The translations under genes and the position numbers were made by a program. Positions 19,138 through 27,775 of a DNA stretch of 64,000 nt are shown one piece after another. Every line of letters starts with the position of its first letter. Within the stretch, counting starts at the first letter, position 1. The stretch is from contig NZ_JAAUWV010000006.1 in the NCBI RefSeq assembly GCF_014694405.1, positions 1 through 64,000 on the forward strand. The letters run 5' to 3'. Source of the DNA: Pseudoalteromonas sp. S16_S37. Lineage in GTDB: Bacteria > Pseudomonadota > Gammaproteobacteria > Enterobacterales > Alteromonadaceae. The notes under the pieces were generated by a model. That model was not told the DNA's origin and did no database searches. It saw only the letters and a list, made by a program, of their open reading frames with translations.

Positions 19138-20757
19138 TTATAAGTAGGCAAAGTAGCATGCGTAACTTGGCAAGTTAATCTGGCCTTCATGATAGTGCGC
19201 TGTGTTATGACGCAGTTCACATGTTTTAGGTTGCGCTAACTCTATCGACAGTACCGCTGGTGTTTGCGCTAAGTTAAATACACACAACAGCGTTTTACCT
19301 TGATGCTTTCTGTAAAATGCCAAGACTGGTTCAGCCGTTTCGATAAATTCGATATCTCCATACAGCAGTTCTGGGGCTTGTTTTCTCCAAGCCATAAACT
19401 CTTGATAATACTTAAGTACAGAGTCATCTTGTTGCAGCTGAGAGTTTACAGCACGAGATTGATGTTCTGCATAAACAGGTAACCAAGGCTTGCCTGAACT
19501 AAAACCTGAATTATCAAGCGGCTGTTCCCAAGGCATTGGAGTACGACAACCGTCTCGGCCTTTAAAATTAGGCCAGAAGGTAATGCCGTACGGGTCTTGC
19601 AAGTCTTCAAAAGCAACGCTTGCTTCACCTAAACCAAGCTCTTCCCCTTGGTACATGCAAACGCTACCACGCAAAGACCCCAGTAGTGCTGTGAGCATTT
19701 TGGCTTGCTGGTCATTCACCGTTTTACCGTCTTTGCTCCAGCGGCTTGCAACGCGCTCTACATCATGGTTGCTAAATGCCCAGCAAGGCCAGCCTTCAGT
19801 CATCACTGATTCTAACGTACTGACTGTTTGACGAATATACTGTGCGCTATAGTCTTTTGTTAAAAGCTCAAAGCTGTATCCCATATGCAGTTTATTGCCA
19901 TCGGCAGTATATTCAGCCATGGTTTTCAGTGAATCTTCAGAAGAGATTTCTCCTAAACTAACAGTGCCAGGATAACGGTCTAGCAGCGCTCGGATCTCTT
20001 GCATAAATGCAAGGTTTTCGGGTTGTGTGTTGTTGTAATAGTGGTACTGGAATGCATACGGGTTGTCTTCACTAAACCCACGGCCTTGGCGCAGCTCTTT
20101 TGGTTTTGCTGGGTTATCACGAAGCTGTGCATCGTGATAGCAAAAGTTAATGGCATCTAAACGAAACCCATCAACGCCTTTTTTAAGCCAAAACTCAACG
20201 TTATCCAGCACTGCTTTACGCACGTCTGGATTGTGAAAGTTTAAGTCGGGTTGTTCGGTTAAAAAGTTATGTAAATAGTATTGGCAACGTCTTGGCTCCC
20301 ACTGCCAAGCAGTGCCGCCAAAAATAGATAACCAATTATTTGGAGCACTGCCGTCAGGCTTAGCATCAGCCCATACGTACCAATCTGCTTTGTCGTTATC
20401 ACAGCTTTCACGGCTTTCAATAAACCACTGGTGCTGATTTGAAGTGTGGCTTAATACTTGATCAATAATGATCTTGATATCACGTTTATGTGCTTGTTCA
20501 ATTAATGTATCAAAATCATCTAAGTTGCCAAACATCGGATCGATATCGCGATAGTCGCTAATATCATAGCCAAAGTCTTTCATAGGAGATTTAAAAAATG
20601 GCGAGATCCATATCGCATCAACGCCCAACGACTTGATGTAATCCAGTCTATTTATGATCCCTGGCAGGTCACCAATGCCGTCACCATTTGTATCTTGAAA
20701 GCTGCGTGGGTAGATCTGATAGATCACCGCACCTTTCCACCACTGCTGTTGAGCCAT
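19138..20757 (-). CDS. GH13 alpha-glucosidase (cytoplasmic)
   Basis: A 539-residue glycoside hydrolase family 13 enzyme of the oligo-1,6-glucosidase / alpha-glucosidase branch (start WWKGAVIYQIYPRSFQDTNG). The nucleophile Asp201 is in GFRLDAIN, the acid/base Glu270 in VSLGEISS, and the transition-state Asp332 in SNHDVER. No signal peptide is present, so it acts on imported maltose or maltodextrin in the cytoplasm, releasing glucose. A 14-bp palindromic operator lies 115 bp upstream, shared in type with the divergent TonB-receptor operon; it is therefore probably part of the same LacI-controlled maltodextrin regulon. Confidence 0.92.
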   Translation of the reverse strand: MAQQQWWKGAVIYQIYPRSFQDTNGDGIGDLPGIINRLDYIKSLGVDAIWISPFFKSPMKDFGYDISDYRDIDPMFGNLDDFDTLIEQAHKRDIKIIIDQVLSHTSNQHQWFIESRESCDNDKADWYVWADAKPDGSAPNNWLSIFGGTAWQWEPRRCQYYLHNFLTEQPDLNFHNPDVRKAVLDNVEFWLKKGVDGFRLDAINFCYHDAQLRDNPAKPKELRQGRGFSEDNPYAFQYHYYNNTQPENLAFMQEIRALLDRYPGTVSLGEISSEDSLKTMAEYTADGNKLHMGYSFELLTKDYSAQYIRQTVSTLESVMTEGWPCWAFSNHDVERVASRWSKDGKTVNDQQAKMLTALLGSLRGSVCMYQGEELGLGEASVAFEDLQDPYGITFWPNFKGRDGCRTPMPWEQPLDNSGFSSGKPWLPVYAEHQSRAVNSQLQQDDSVLKYYQEFMAWRKQAPELLYGDIEFIETAEPVLAFYRKHQGKTLLCVFNLAQTPAVLSIELAQPKTCELRHNTAHYHEGQINLPSYACYFAYL

Positions 20758-20871
20758 GTATATTCTCCAAATCTTTGCTCAGTACCACGACCATTAAAGC
20801 TGTAACATAAAATTGGTTCGGGTCAATATTGGGCAAAAGCATACGTTATCCCCTAAATACTGTAAAAAAGT

Positions 20872-20885
20872 TGCATACGTATGCA
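20872..20885. promoter_or_regulatory. Candidate LacI-family operator 1 (TGCATACGTATGCA)
   Basis: A perfect 14-bp palindrome upstream of the minus-strand GH13 glucosidase. Near-identical copies occur at 21252 and 27684. A weaker half site (GCATACGTTAT) lies at about 20839. The form, with a central CG and 7-bp arms, is typical of LacI-family repressors. Confidence 0.8.
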
Positions 20886-21251
20886 GCTTAAATACCCAAG
20901 TTGGCGTCGCTACAAGGTAACTAAAAAGTGGTGTAGTAGATGTGTAAAAAAAGTTTACCAATCTTATCAATGAGAAAAAAGGTGACTATATAGGCAATAT
21001 TTTTACTGAATTTGGCAGGGATTTAATTGGTCTTACCAATTTAACTTCGGGCGTGGTATTAGAATGCAGCAACGCGGAACATAACCTGTTTTTATGACAA
21101 AAATAAGAAATCAAGTTAAGTATACTGTATAGAGTCGCTATATTTTTGTGACAATGCAATTGACTTGAGAGAATGTTTAAAGCTATCAAAATCAATAAGT
21201 TATATTTTTTAATGTGAAGTTAATGTAAATGCATTGCTGTTGGCTATAGTT

Positions 21252-21265
21252 TGAATACGTATGCA
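21252..21265. promoter_or_regulatory. Candidate LacI-family operator 2 (TGAATACGTATGCA)
   Basis: Differs from operator 1 at one base. It lies 140 bp upstream of the TonB receptor start and would control the receptor-halogenase-neopullulanase genes. Confidence 0.8.
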
Positions 21266-21404
21266 TAAAGTTGTTTATAAAAATGTCTGAGGGCTAATAT
21301 GCATCCTGACAACAAAAGTAGCTGGACACCAATAGCTTTAAACATAACAAAGCAGCCAATAATAAGGTGACCAGTAATAAATTGGGTAATTGGGATAAAA
21401 CACT

Positions 21405-24227
21405 ATGTCTATGTTCAAACCAAGTATGCTAACACTTGCACTGATTGGTGCGGGAGTTGTATCACACACAGCTTATGCAGCTGACGACGCGGCTAAAAAT
21501 GAAGCAGGTAAAAAAGTAGAAGTAATAGAGGTGAAAGGCTTTCGTGCCAGCGTTGTTGAGTCTATCAACACAAAACGTTTCTCTTCTGAAGTTGTGGAAT
21601 CAATTTCTGCCGAAGACATAGGGAAATTACCTGACTCTTCAATTGCTGAGTCAATTGCGCGATTGCCAGGTTTGACAGCGCAGCGTCTAGATGGTCGTGC
21701 AAGTAAAGTAAGTGTGCGTGGTTTTGGTGAAGACGAAAGTGCGACGACCTTTAACGGTCGTGAGCAAGTGTCAATCTCTGATAACCGCGGCGTAGAATTT
21801 GACTTATACCCGTCAGAGGTTATGAGTGGCGTAACTGTTTATAAAACACCCAGTGCCAACCTAGAAGCTGAAGGTATTGCGGGTGTAATTGATATGCAAA
21901 CCATCAAGCCTCTGAGCACTGATGAGCGTATCATTCAGCTTAATACTATGTATGAGAAAACCAGCTTCGATAAGCTAAACCCTGATGGTAAAGATGCAGG
22001 TTTACGCGGCACGTTCTCTTATGTTGATAAATTTGCTGATGACACCGTTGGTGTTGCATTAGCGCTGACAACAATGACGTCGCCAAACCAAGAAAAACGT
22101 TGGAATGCATGGGGTTACCCAGAGTTTGAAGCCGATGGTAAACAATACTCTATTTTGGGTGGGGCAAAGCCATTTGTTCGCTCTTCGACGCTAGAGCGTG
22201 ATTCAGTCATGTTTGTGTTAGAAGCGGCGCCAACAAGCAACCTATCAATGGTTTTTGATGCACTTTACGTTGATTTTAAAGACGAAAAAATATTACGTGG
22301 TATTGAAATTCCATTTGCGTGGGGTCAGGGCTCAATTGCTGGTGAAAACGCTACGGTTGACGAAGCAACAGGTTTTGTAACCAGTGCACTAACTGAAGGT
22401 CAGCGTGTTGTTGTGCGTAATGACTACGAAGACCGTAAAGCGCAGCTGAGTGCATTTGGTTTTAACACTAAATATAACGTAAATGAATCATTAACGCTTG
22501 AGCTTGACGCAAGTCACTCAAGTGTAGAAAAGAAAATTTGGAGCTTAGAGAGCTACTCAGGTACAGGCCGTGGTAACGACAGAGGTGCTGCTGATAATCT
22601 AGGTTATGCGTTCTCTGGCGGAAATACAGGTGCACAGTTTACCCATGAACTTGATTATAGTGATTATGACTTAATCAAAATTGGTGGTCCGTTATCTTGG
22701 GGCTGGAGCTCTGCGCTGAATGAAAAGTACGGTGTAGTTGGCGCAGAAAATGCCGAAGGGGAATATGAATACCATCCTTACGAAAACCAGCTACAAGATG
22801 GTTTTATTAACGCCCCAACGATTGACGATGAGTTAAATGCGTTAAAACTTGCTGCTAAACAAGCATTAGACAATGACTTTGTAAGCAGTGTTGAGTTTGG
22901 TTTATCTTATCGCGATAGAAAGAAAACCAAGCAATCAGAAGGTTACTTTATGACAGTAGCTGGTTTCTCTTATCCAGATAATCCAGGTATGTTAACTGTT
23001 CCTGAGCAATATCGTCTTGGCAGTGCAAACTTAGACTTTATTGGTATGGGTAACATGATTGCTTATGACTCACGCGCAATGGTTGCTGACGGTCAATTTG
23101 ATTTATTAGCTGAAAGCTTAACAAATCCAAGTCATGCAACTAAGTCTTGGACGGTTGAGGAGCAAGTAACAGCGGCATTTGTACAAGCAAATATTAACGC
23201 GGAAATTGCGGGTCTTCCTGTGACTGGTAACGCTGGTTTACGCTATGTGAAAACAGAGCAAACAGGTAAAGGTAACGCGTTTGATAAGGTAGATGGCCGC
23301 GTTGTGATGACTCCAACGCATGTGGAGCATGACTACTCACATTTACTACCAAGTCTAAATTTATCGATTGCCCTTGATGAGATGCAAACTGTACGTTTTG
23401 GTGCTGCAAAGACGATTTCTCGTCCGCGTCTTGATGAAATGAATTCGTCAATTAATGCCAAATATAACCAGCGCCCTGATGAAAATGGCAACTATTGGGA
23501 AGTTGAAGGTGGTAACCCAACACTAGAGCCTAAAGAAGCGGTTGGTTTTGATTTAACGTATGAAAATTACTTCAGTGCTGAAGGTTATTTCTCAGTAGCG
23601 TTATTCCACAAAGATTTAAAACAGTGGATCTTTGACGGTCAGTATCAAATTGATATGACGGGAGTGGTAGACCCTGTATCTGGTGAAGTACCAGCAAACT
23701 CTGGCGGTACGGGTAAAGGTAAAGTCAATGGTGGTGGCGGTGACCTTTGGGGTTACGAATTGTCAGTAGCATTGCCATTTAATATCTTCCACGAGAGCTT
23801 AGAAGGCTTTGGTATTATCGCCAGCCACACAGCCGTTAAGTCTGATATTAAAGATCAAAACGACAATGACTATGAGTTACCTGGTTTATCAGATCGCATC
23901 CAAAGCTTTACGCTTTACTATGAGAACTATGGCTTCCAAGCACGTACTAGTATGCGTAAGCGTAGCGAATTCAAAGGTGATGTTTACGGTTTAGGTTTTA
24001 ATACTGTGCAAGTAGATATTCTCGGTGAAACAATCTGGGATGCTCAGCTAGGTTACGACTTCGGTGAAGGTGGCTTCAAAGAGCTAGAAGGGTTATCAGT
24101 ATCTTTGCAAGTGCAAAACATCACTGAAGAGCCGTTCACTGCATTATCAGGCGATAACGCACTGCAAGTCCGAGACTACCAAGATTATGGTCGTACTTAC
24201 ATGCTAGGATTAAGCTATAAGTTTTAA
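21405..24227 (+). CDS. TonB-dependent receptor, maltodextrin type
   Basis: A 940-residue outer-membrane receptor. The signal peptide ends at AYA (about residue 25). A TonB-box-like segment EVIEVKGF follows, then the plug domain (about 60-165, with DSSIAESIARLPG and VRGFGEDE) and a long beta-barrel ending in an aromatic residue (LGLSYKF). Members of this subfamily, such as Caulobacter MalA, import maltodextrins through the outer membrane. The neighbours (halogenase-like enzyme, neopullulanase, amylase, transporter, glucoamylase) and the upstream operator support maltodextrin as substrate. Strong terminator after the gene, yet the following genes lack another obvious promoter and may depend on read-through. 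Confidence 0.9.
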   Translation: MSMFKPSMLTLALIGAGVVSHTAYAADDAAKNEAGKKVEVIEVKGFRASVVESINTKRFSSEVVESISAEDIGKLPDSSIAESIARLPGLTAQRLDGRASKVSVRGFGEDESATTFNGREQVSISDNRGVEFDLYPSEVMSGVTVYKTPSANLEAEGIAGVIDMQTIKPLSTDERIIQLNTMYEKTSFDKLNPDGKDAGLRGTFSYVDKFADDTVGVALALTTMTSPNQEKRWNAWGYPEFEADGKQYSILGGAKPFVRSSTLERDSVMFVLEAAPTSNLSMVFDALYVDFKDEKILRGIEIPFAWGQGSIAGENATVDEATGFVTSALTEGQRVVVRNDYEDRKAQLSAFGFNTKYNVNESLTLELDASHSSVEKKIWSLESYSGTGRGNDRGAADNLGYAFSGGNTGAQFTHELDYSDYDLIKIGGPLSWGWSSALNEKYGVVGAENAEGEYEYHPYENQLQDGFINAPTIDDELNALKLAAKQALDNDFVSSVEFGLSYRDRKKTKQSEGYFMTVAGFSYPDNPGMLTVPEQYRLGSANLDFIGMGNMIAYDSRAMVADGQFDLLAESLTNPSHATKSWTVEEQVTAAFVQANINAEIAGLPVTGNAGLRYVKTEQTGKGNAFDKVDGRVVMTPTHVEHDYSHLLPSLNLSIALDEMQTVRFGAAKTISRPRLDEMNSSINAKYNQRPDENGNYWEVEGGNPTLEPKEAVGFDLTYENYFSAEGYFSVALFHKDLKQWIFDGQYQIDMTGVVDPVSGEVPANSGGTGKGKVNGGGGDLWGYELSVALPFNIFHESLEGFGIIASHTAVKSDIKDQNDNDYELPGLSDRIQSFTLYYENYGFQARTSMRKRSEFKGDVYGLGFNTVQVDILGETIWDAQLGYDFGEGGFKELEGLSVSLQVQNITEEPFTALSGDNALQVRDYQDYGRTYMLGLSYKF

Positions 24228-24249
24228 TCGCTGACACGCGATTGAGTCG

Positions 24250-24281
24250 AAGCCCTTGTCGTTAAAAACAAGGGCTTTTTT
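24250..24281 (+). terminator. Terminator behind the TonB receptor gene
   Basis: A 10-bp perfect stem (AAGCCCTTGT / ACAAGGGCTT) with an 8-nt loop and a T tract. It lies inside the putative operon, 28 bp before the halogenase gene, which would make receptor mRNA more abundant than downstream message. Confidence 0.82.
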
Positions 24282-24308
24282 GTATTACGCTATGATGAGG
24301 TTGCTACT

Positions 24309-25802
24309 ATGTCTGCTGGGCAAATTAAGAAGGTAGTCATTGTTGGAGGTGGCACAGCTGGTTGGTTAAGTGCGTCGTTTTTAGCCAAAGTGATGGGTGA
24401 GCTACTTAATATTACGGTACTTGAGTCAATAGATATCGGCACAGTTGGCGTAGGTGAGGCCACTATTCCACCTTTACAGCCTTTTAATAGCGCGATGGGA
24501 ATTGATGAAGCGGCATTTATAAAAGCCACCAAAGCAACCATAAAGTTGGGGATTCAGTTTGAAGGATGGGGCACGCAAGATAGCTGTTATATGCATGCTT
24601 TTGGGGCGATAGGTAAAGACTTTCCATTTTGTGAGTTTCATAATCACTGGTTACATGCAAAACAACAAGGGAATGACTCAGACTTCTGGGATTTTTCATT
24701 AAACTATCAAGCTGCAAAACACCACAAATTCGCAAAACTCAATGCTATCCCAGGCACCAAGCTACCGGGTATTTCTTATGCTTATCATTTTGATGCGGGG
24801 TTATATGCCCAGTTTCTCGCCGAGCATGCCAAGAGTATGGGGGTTAAGCACATTAAGGGCACGGTTAAAGACGTTCATAAAGATAAAACGTCAGGAAATA
24901 TTGTTTCGCTAGCATTAGACAGCGGCCAGCAAGTGCAGGGCGACTTATTTATAGATTGTACTGGCATGCACGCGCTACTTATTGATAAAGCCCTTAACAC
25001 AGGGTATGAAGATTGGTCACATTGGTTGCCTTGTGATAGTGCGTTGGCAGTGCCTTGTGAGCACAGTGACGACAAGCGTGCTCCGTATACTCGCGCAATT
25101 GCTCATAGTTGTGGTTGGCAGTGGCAAATTCCATTGCAACACCGTATTGGAAATGGTTTGGTGTATGCAAGCAAGCACTTGTCTGATGAACAAGCCAAGC
25201 AATTGCTACTGGATAGCTTACCGGCAAAGCCGCTTGCTGAGCCAAAACTTATCCGTTTTAGAACTGGGCGTAGACTCAAGCAATGGCACAAAAATGTGGT
25301 TGCCATTGGCTTATCGAGCGGCTTTTTAGAACCTTTAGAATCAACTAGCATTCATCTTATTCAAACGGCTATAGTGCGATTGGTTAAGTTGTTTCCTCAT
25401 CAAGGCATTGAACCAACGCAAGTTGCACTTTACAACCAGCAATCAAAGACCGAATTTGAACGGATCCGCGACTTTATTATTTTGCATTACAAGTTAAATG
25501 AACGAGACGATTCTGACTTTTGGCGCCAGTGCCAAAATATGGAAATACCACCAAGTCTTGCAAATAAAATAAGCCTTTTTGAGCGAACAGGTAAGCTGTT
25601 AAGAGAAGATGACGAACTGTTTGCAGAGGTAGCTTGGCAACAAGTTTTTATTGGTCAGGGGCTAAGACCAAAGCAACTACACCCGCTCATTCAGGTACTC
25701 AACGAACAACAAAGAGCAGAGCTGTTGAGCAATCTTAATACGCTTATTCAGCATACTGTAGAGCGAATGCCAAGCCATGAGCAGTTTCTTGCAAAATTAT
25801 AA
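24309..25802 (+). CDS. Flavin-dependent tryptophan-halogenase-family protein
   Basis: A 497-residue FAD enzyme of the tryptophan halogenase family. GGGTAGW (13-19) binds the dinucleotide, GVGEAT (47-52) is the second flavin motif, and WQWQIP (270-275) matches the family WxWxIP signature. Lys79, the chloramine-forming lysine of PrnA, is conserved at the same position; the catalytic-type Glu lies in EPLEST (344). All features of an active FADH2-dependent halogenase are therefore visible. Genes of this family often sit beside TonB receptors in carbohydrate loci of Alteromonadales, Xanthomonas and Caulobacter, where their substrate is unclear. No flavin reductase is adjacent. The next gene starts 19 bp downstream. 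Confidence 0.85.
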   Translation: MSAGQIKKVVIVGGGTAGWLSASFLAKVMGELLNITVLESIDIGTVGVGEATIPPLQPFNSAMGIDEAAFIKATKATIKLGIQFEGWGTQDSCYMHAFGAIGKDFPFCEFHNHWLHAKQQGNDSDFWDFSLNYQAAKHHKFAKLNAIPGTKLPGISYAYHFDAGLYAQFLAEHAKSMGVKHIKGTVKDVHKDKTSGNIVSLALDSGQQVQGDLFIDCTGMHALLIDKALNTGYEDWSHWLPCDSALAVPCEHSDDKRAPYTRAIAHSCGWQWQIPLQHRIGNGLVYASKHLSDEQAKQLLLDSLPAKPLAEPKLIRFRTGRRLKQWHKNVVAIGLSSGFLEPLESTSIHLIQTAIVRLVKLFPHQGIEPTQVALYNQQSKTEFERIRDFIILHYKLNERDDSDFWRQCQNMEIPPSLANKISLFERTGKLLREDDELFAEVAWQQVFIGQGLRPKQLHPLIQVLNEQQRAELLSNLNTLIQHTVERMPSHEQFLAKL

Positions 25803-25821
25803 CAACGGAGTGAAGTACTAT

Positions 25822-27666
25822 ATGCGGATATTTTTAGTCATTATAATTATGAGTTTTTTTGGCGCTGTCAGCTCAGTGAGCGCATACCAGCTGGAACCCA
25901 AAAACTGGTGGGTTGGCATGAAACACCCTGATGTGCAGATTATGGTGCGTAAAAGTAATATTGCAGATGCTGAGATCCGTTTAACACCCTATCAGGGCGT
26001 GAGCATGAGAAGTGTTCAATTTGGTGATAGCCCTAATTATGCTTTTATCAATTTAACAATTGACCCAGATGCAAAGCCTGGGATGTTACTTTTTGAAGTT
26101 AATTCTCACGGTGAGCAAGCACAAATCAGCTATCCATTGTTAGCACGTCAAACGGGCAGTGCGCAGCGCCAAGGGTTCTCAAGCAAAGACGTTATCTACT
26201 TGATAAACCCTGATAGATTTGCCAATGGCAATGCTCAAAACGACAGTGTTGAAGGCATGTTAGAAAAAGCCAATCCCGCTTATCGAGGCGGACGTCATGG
26301 CGGCGATCTTGCTGGCATCATAGCGCATTTAGATTACTTCAAAGACATGGGGTACACCCAGTTGTGGCTCACGCCAGTACGTGAAAATAATATGGCTGAA
26401 TACTCTTATCACGGCTATGCACTTACTGATTTTTATCGCGTTGACCCGCGTATGGGCACTAACGACGAATATCTACAGCTGACTCAAGAAGCCGCAACAA
26501 GAGGTATCGGGGTTATAATGGATATGGTGCTTAATCATAGCGGCTCAAATCATTGGTGGGTTAGCGATAAGCCAACGCGGGATTGGTTAAACTTTGCTGG
26601 CCAATTTAGCGGTACAAGCCATGCAAGGCAAACCATTCAAGACCCTCATGCCAGTGAATTTGATAAAAAGCAGTTTAATGATGGTTGGTTTGTACCGAGT
26701 ATGCCCGATTTGAATCAGCGCCAGCCTTTGCTCGCGACCTACCTTATGCAAAATGCGATTTGGTGGATTGAATACGCCAACCTCAGCGGCATTCGGGTAG
26801 ATACATACTCTTATTCAGATAAGACGTTTTTAGCAAACTGGACCGAACGAATTATGACGGAATACCCCAATTTTAATATCGTTGGGGAAGAGTGGAGCAC
26901 CAACCCTGCTATCGCATCATATTGGCAGCGTGGCAAAGTGAATCAAGATGGTTATCGTTCAAGTTTGCCAAGTGTGATGGATTTTTCATTGCAAGAAGCG
27001 CTAATCAAAGCACTTAACGAAGAAGAAAGCTGGAATACTGGCTGGATAAGAGTGTATCAGTCGATAGCCAATGATTTTTTATACGCCGATACAGACAACT
27101 TACTGATATTTTTAGATAACCATGATATGAGCAGGGTATTCACTGAATTACAGCAATCGCTAAATAAAACACAACTAGCGATGACTTTATTGCTCACCAC
27201 TCGTGGCATTCCGCAAATTTACTATGGCACGGAAGTGTTGCTCGACAACACGCCATCAAATGATCATGGTGATATCCGCATTGATTTTCCTGGTGGCTTT
27301 GAAGGTCATACACAAGATGCGCGAACCGCTAAAGGCTTGAGCAAGTCGCAGCGCATGATGCAAAACCATGTGCGAAAGCTAACACATATACGCCAAGCTT
27401 ACCCTGCGCTGAGCCAAGGAGCTTTAACGCATTTTGCTCCTTATTCAGGCATATACAGTTATGTGCGAAGTACTGGGACGCAGCGCATTTTAGTGCTACT
27501 TAACAAGAATCAAGAGCCAATGAAGATTGATATGGCGCGCTATAAAGAGAGTTTAGCGGGCGCAAAAATGGCGATAGACCTGCTGCACAATGAGTCGGTT
27601 GATGTTTCTCAAACTGTCGAAATACCCAAAATGGGCGCCAGGTTGCTACTGCTAAAGCATGACTAG
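25822..27666 (+). CDS. Periplasmic neopullulanase / cyclomaltodextrinase-like GH13
   Basis: A 614-residue exported GH13 enzyme. The ATG at 25822 is chosen for its GGAG ribosome-binding site and a clean signal peptide (MRIFLVIIIMSFFGAVSS...A); the open frame extends 15 codons earlier into the halogenase gene. An N-terminal cyclomaltodextrinase-type beta domain (about 25-110, WWVGMKHP) precedes the TIM barrel. Catalytic residues: Asp327 in GIRVDTYSY, Glu356 in VGEEWST, and Asp in LDNHDMSR. It should cut maltodextrins, cyclodextrins or pullulan in the periplasm after uptake by the receptor. No lipobox is present, so it is soluble or anchored only by its signal peptide. Confidence 0.9.
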   Translation: MRIFLVIIIMSFFGAVSSVSAYQLEPKNWWVGMKHPDVQIMVRKSNIADAEIRLTPYQGVSMRSVQFGDSPNYAFINLTIDPDAKPGMLLFEVNSHGEQAQISYPLLARQTGSAQRQGFSSKDVIYLINPDRFANGNAQNDSVEGMLEKANPAYRGGRHGGDLAGIIAHLDYFKDMGYTQLWLTPVRENNMAEYSYHGYALTDFYRVDPRMGTNDEYLQLTQEAATRGIGVIMDMVLNHSGSNHWWVSDKPTRDWLNFAGQFSGTSHARQTIQDPHASEFDKKQFNDGWFVPSMPDLNQRQPLLATYLMQNAIWWIEYANLSGIRVDTYSYSDKTFLANWTERIMTEYPNFNIVGEEWSTNPAIASYWQRGKVNQDGYRSSLPSVMDFSLQEALIKALNEEESWNTGWIRVYQSIANDFLYADTDNLLIFLDNHDMSRVFTELQQSLNKTQLAMTLLLTTRGIPQIYYGTEVLLDNTPSNDHGDIRIDFPGGFEGHTQDARTAKGLSKSQRMMQNHVRKLTHIRQAYPALSQGALTHFAPYSGIYSYVRSTGTQRILVLLNKNQEPMKIDMARYKESLAGAKMAIDLLHNESVDVSQTVEIPKMGARLLLLKHD

Positions 27667-27683
27667 CGTGTGAATCAATGTGG

Positions 27684-27697
27684 TGAATACGTATGCA
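27684..27697. promoter_or_regulatory. Candidate LacI-family operator 3 (TGAATACGTATGCA)
   Basis: Identical to operator 2. It lies between the neopullulanase and amylase genes, 79 bp before the amylase start, marking an internal regulated promoter for amylase, transporter and glucoamylase. Confidence 0.8.
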
Positions 27698-27775
27698 AGC
27701 GGTTCAACCTGTGTGATAAGCCAAGGTAGACTGCAATAAGCCACATTATGACAACAACAAGTGACTACAAGTTTA

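Larger units (their letters stand above)
20758..21404. other. Divergent regulatory region of the maltodextrin locus
   Basis: About 650 bp between the cytoplasmic glucosidase (minus) and the TonB receptor (plus). It holds two copies of the ATACGTAT-type operator and long AT-rich tracts. A 34-codon open stretch without a start (about 20995-21096, NIFTEFGRD...) may be a gene remnant but cannot be assigned. The receptor's leader is long if transcription starts near the second operator. Confidence 0.6.

Noticed and set aside
20986..21195. 69-codon minus-strand frame in the divergent maltodextrin regulatory region
   Set aside because: Composition looks like translated AT-rich DNA, with no ribosome-binding site and a position over regulatory sequence.
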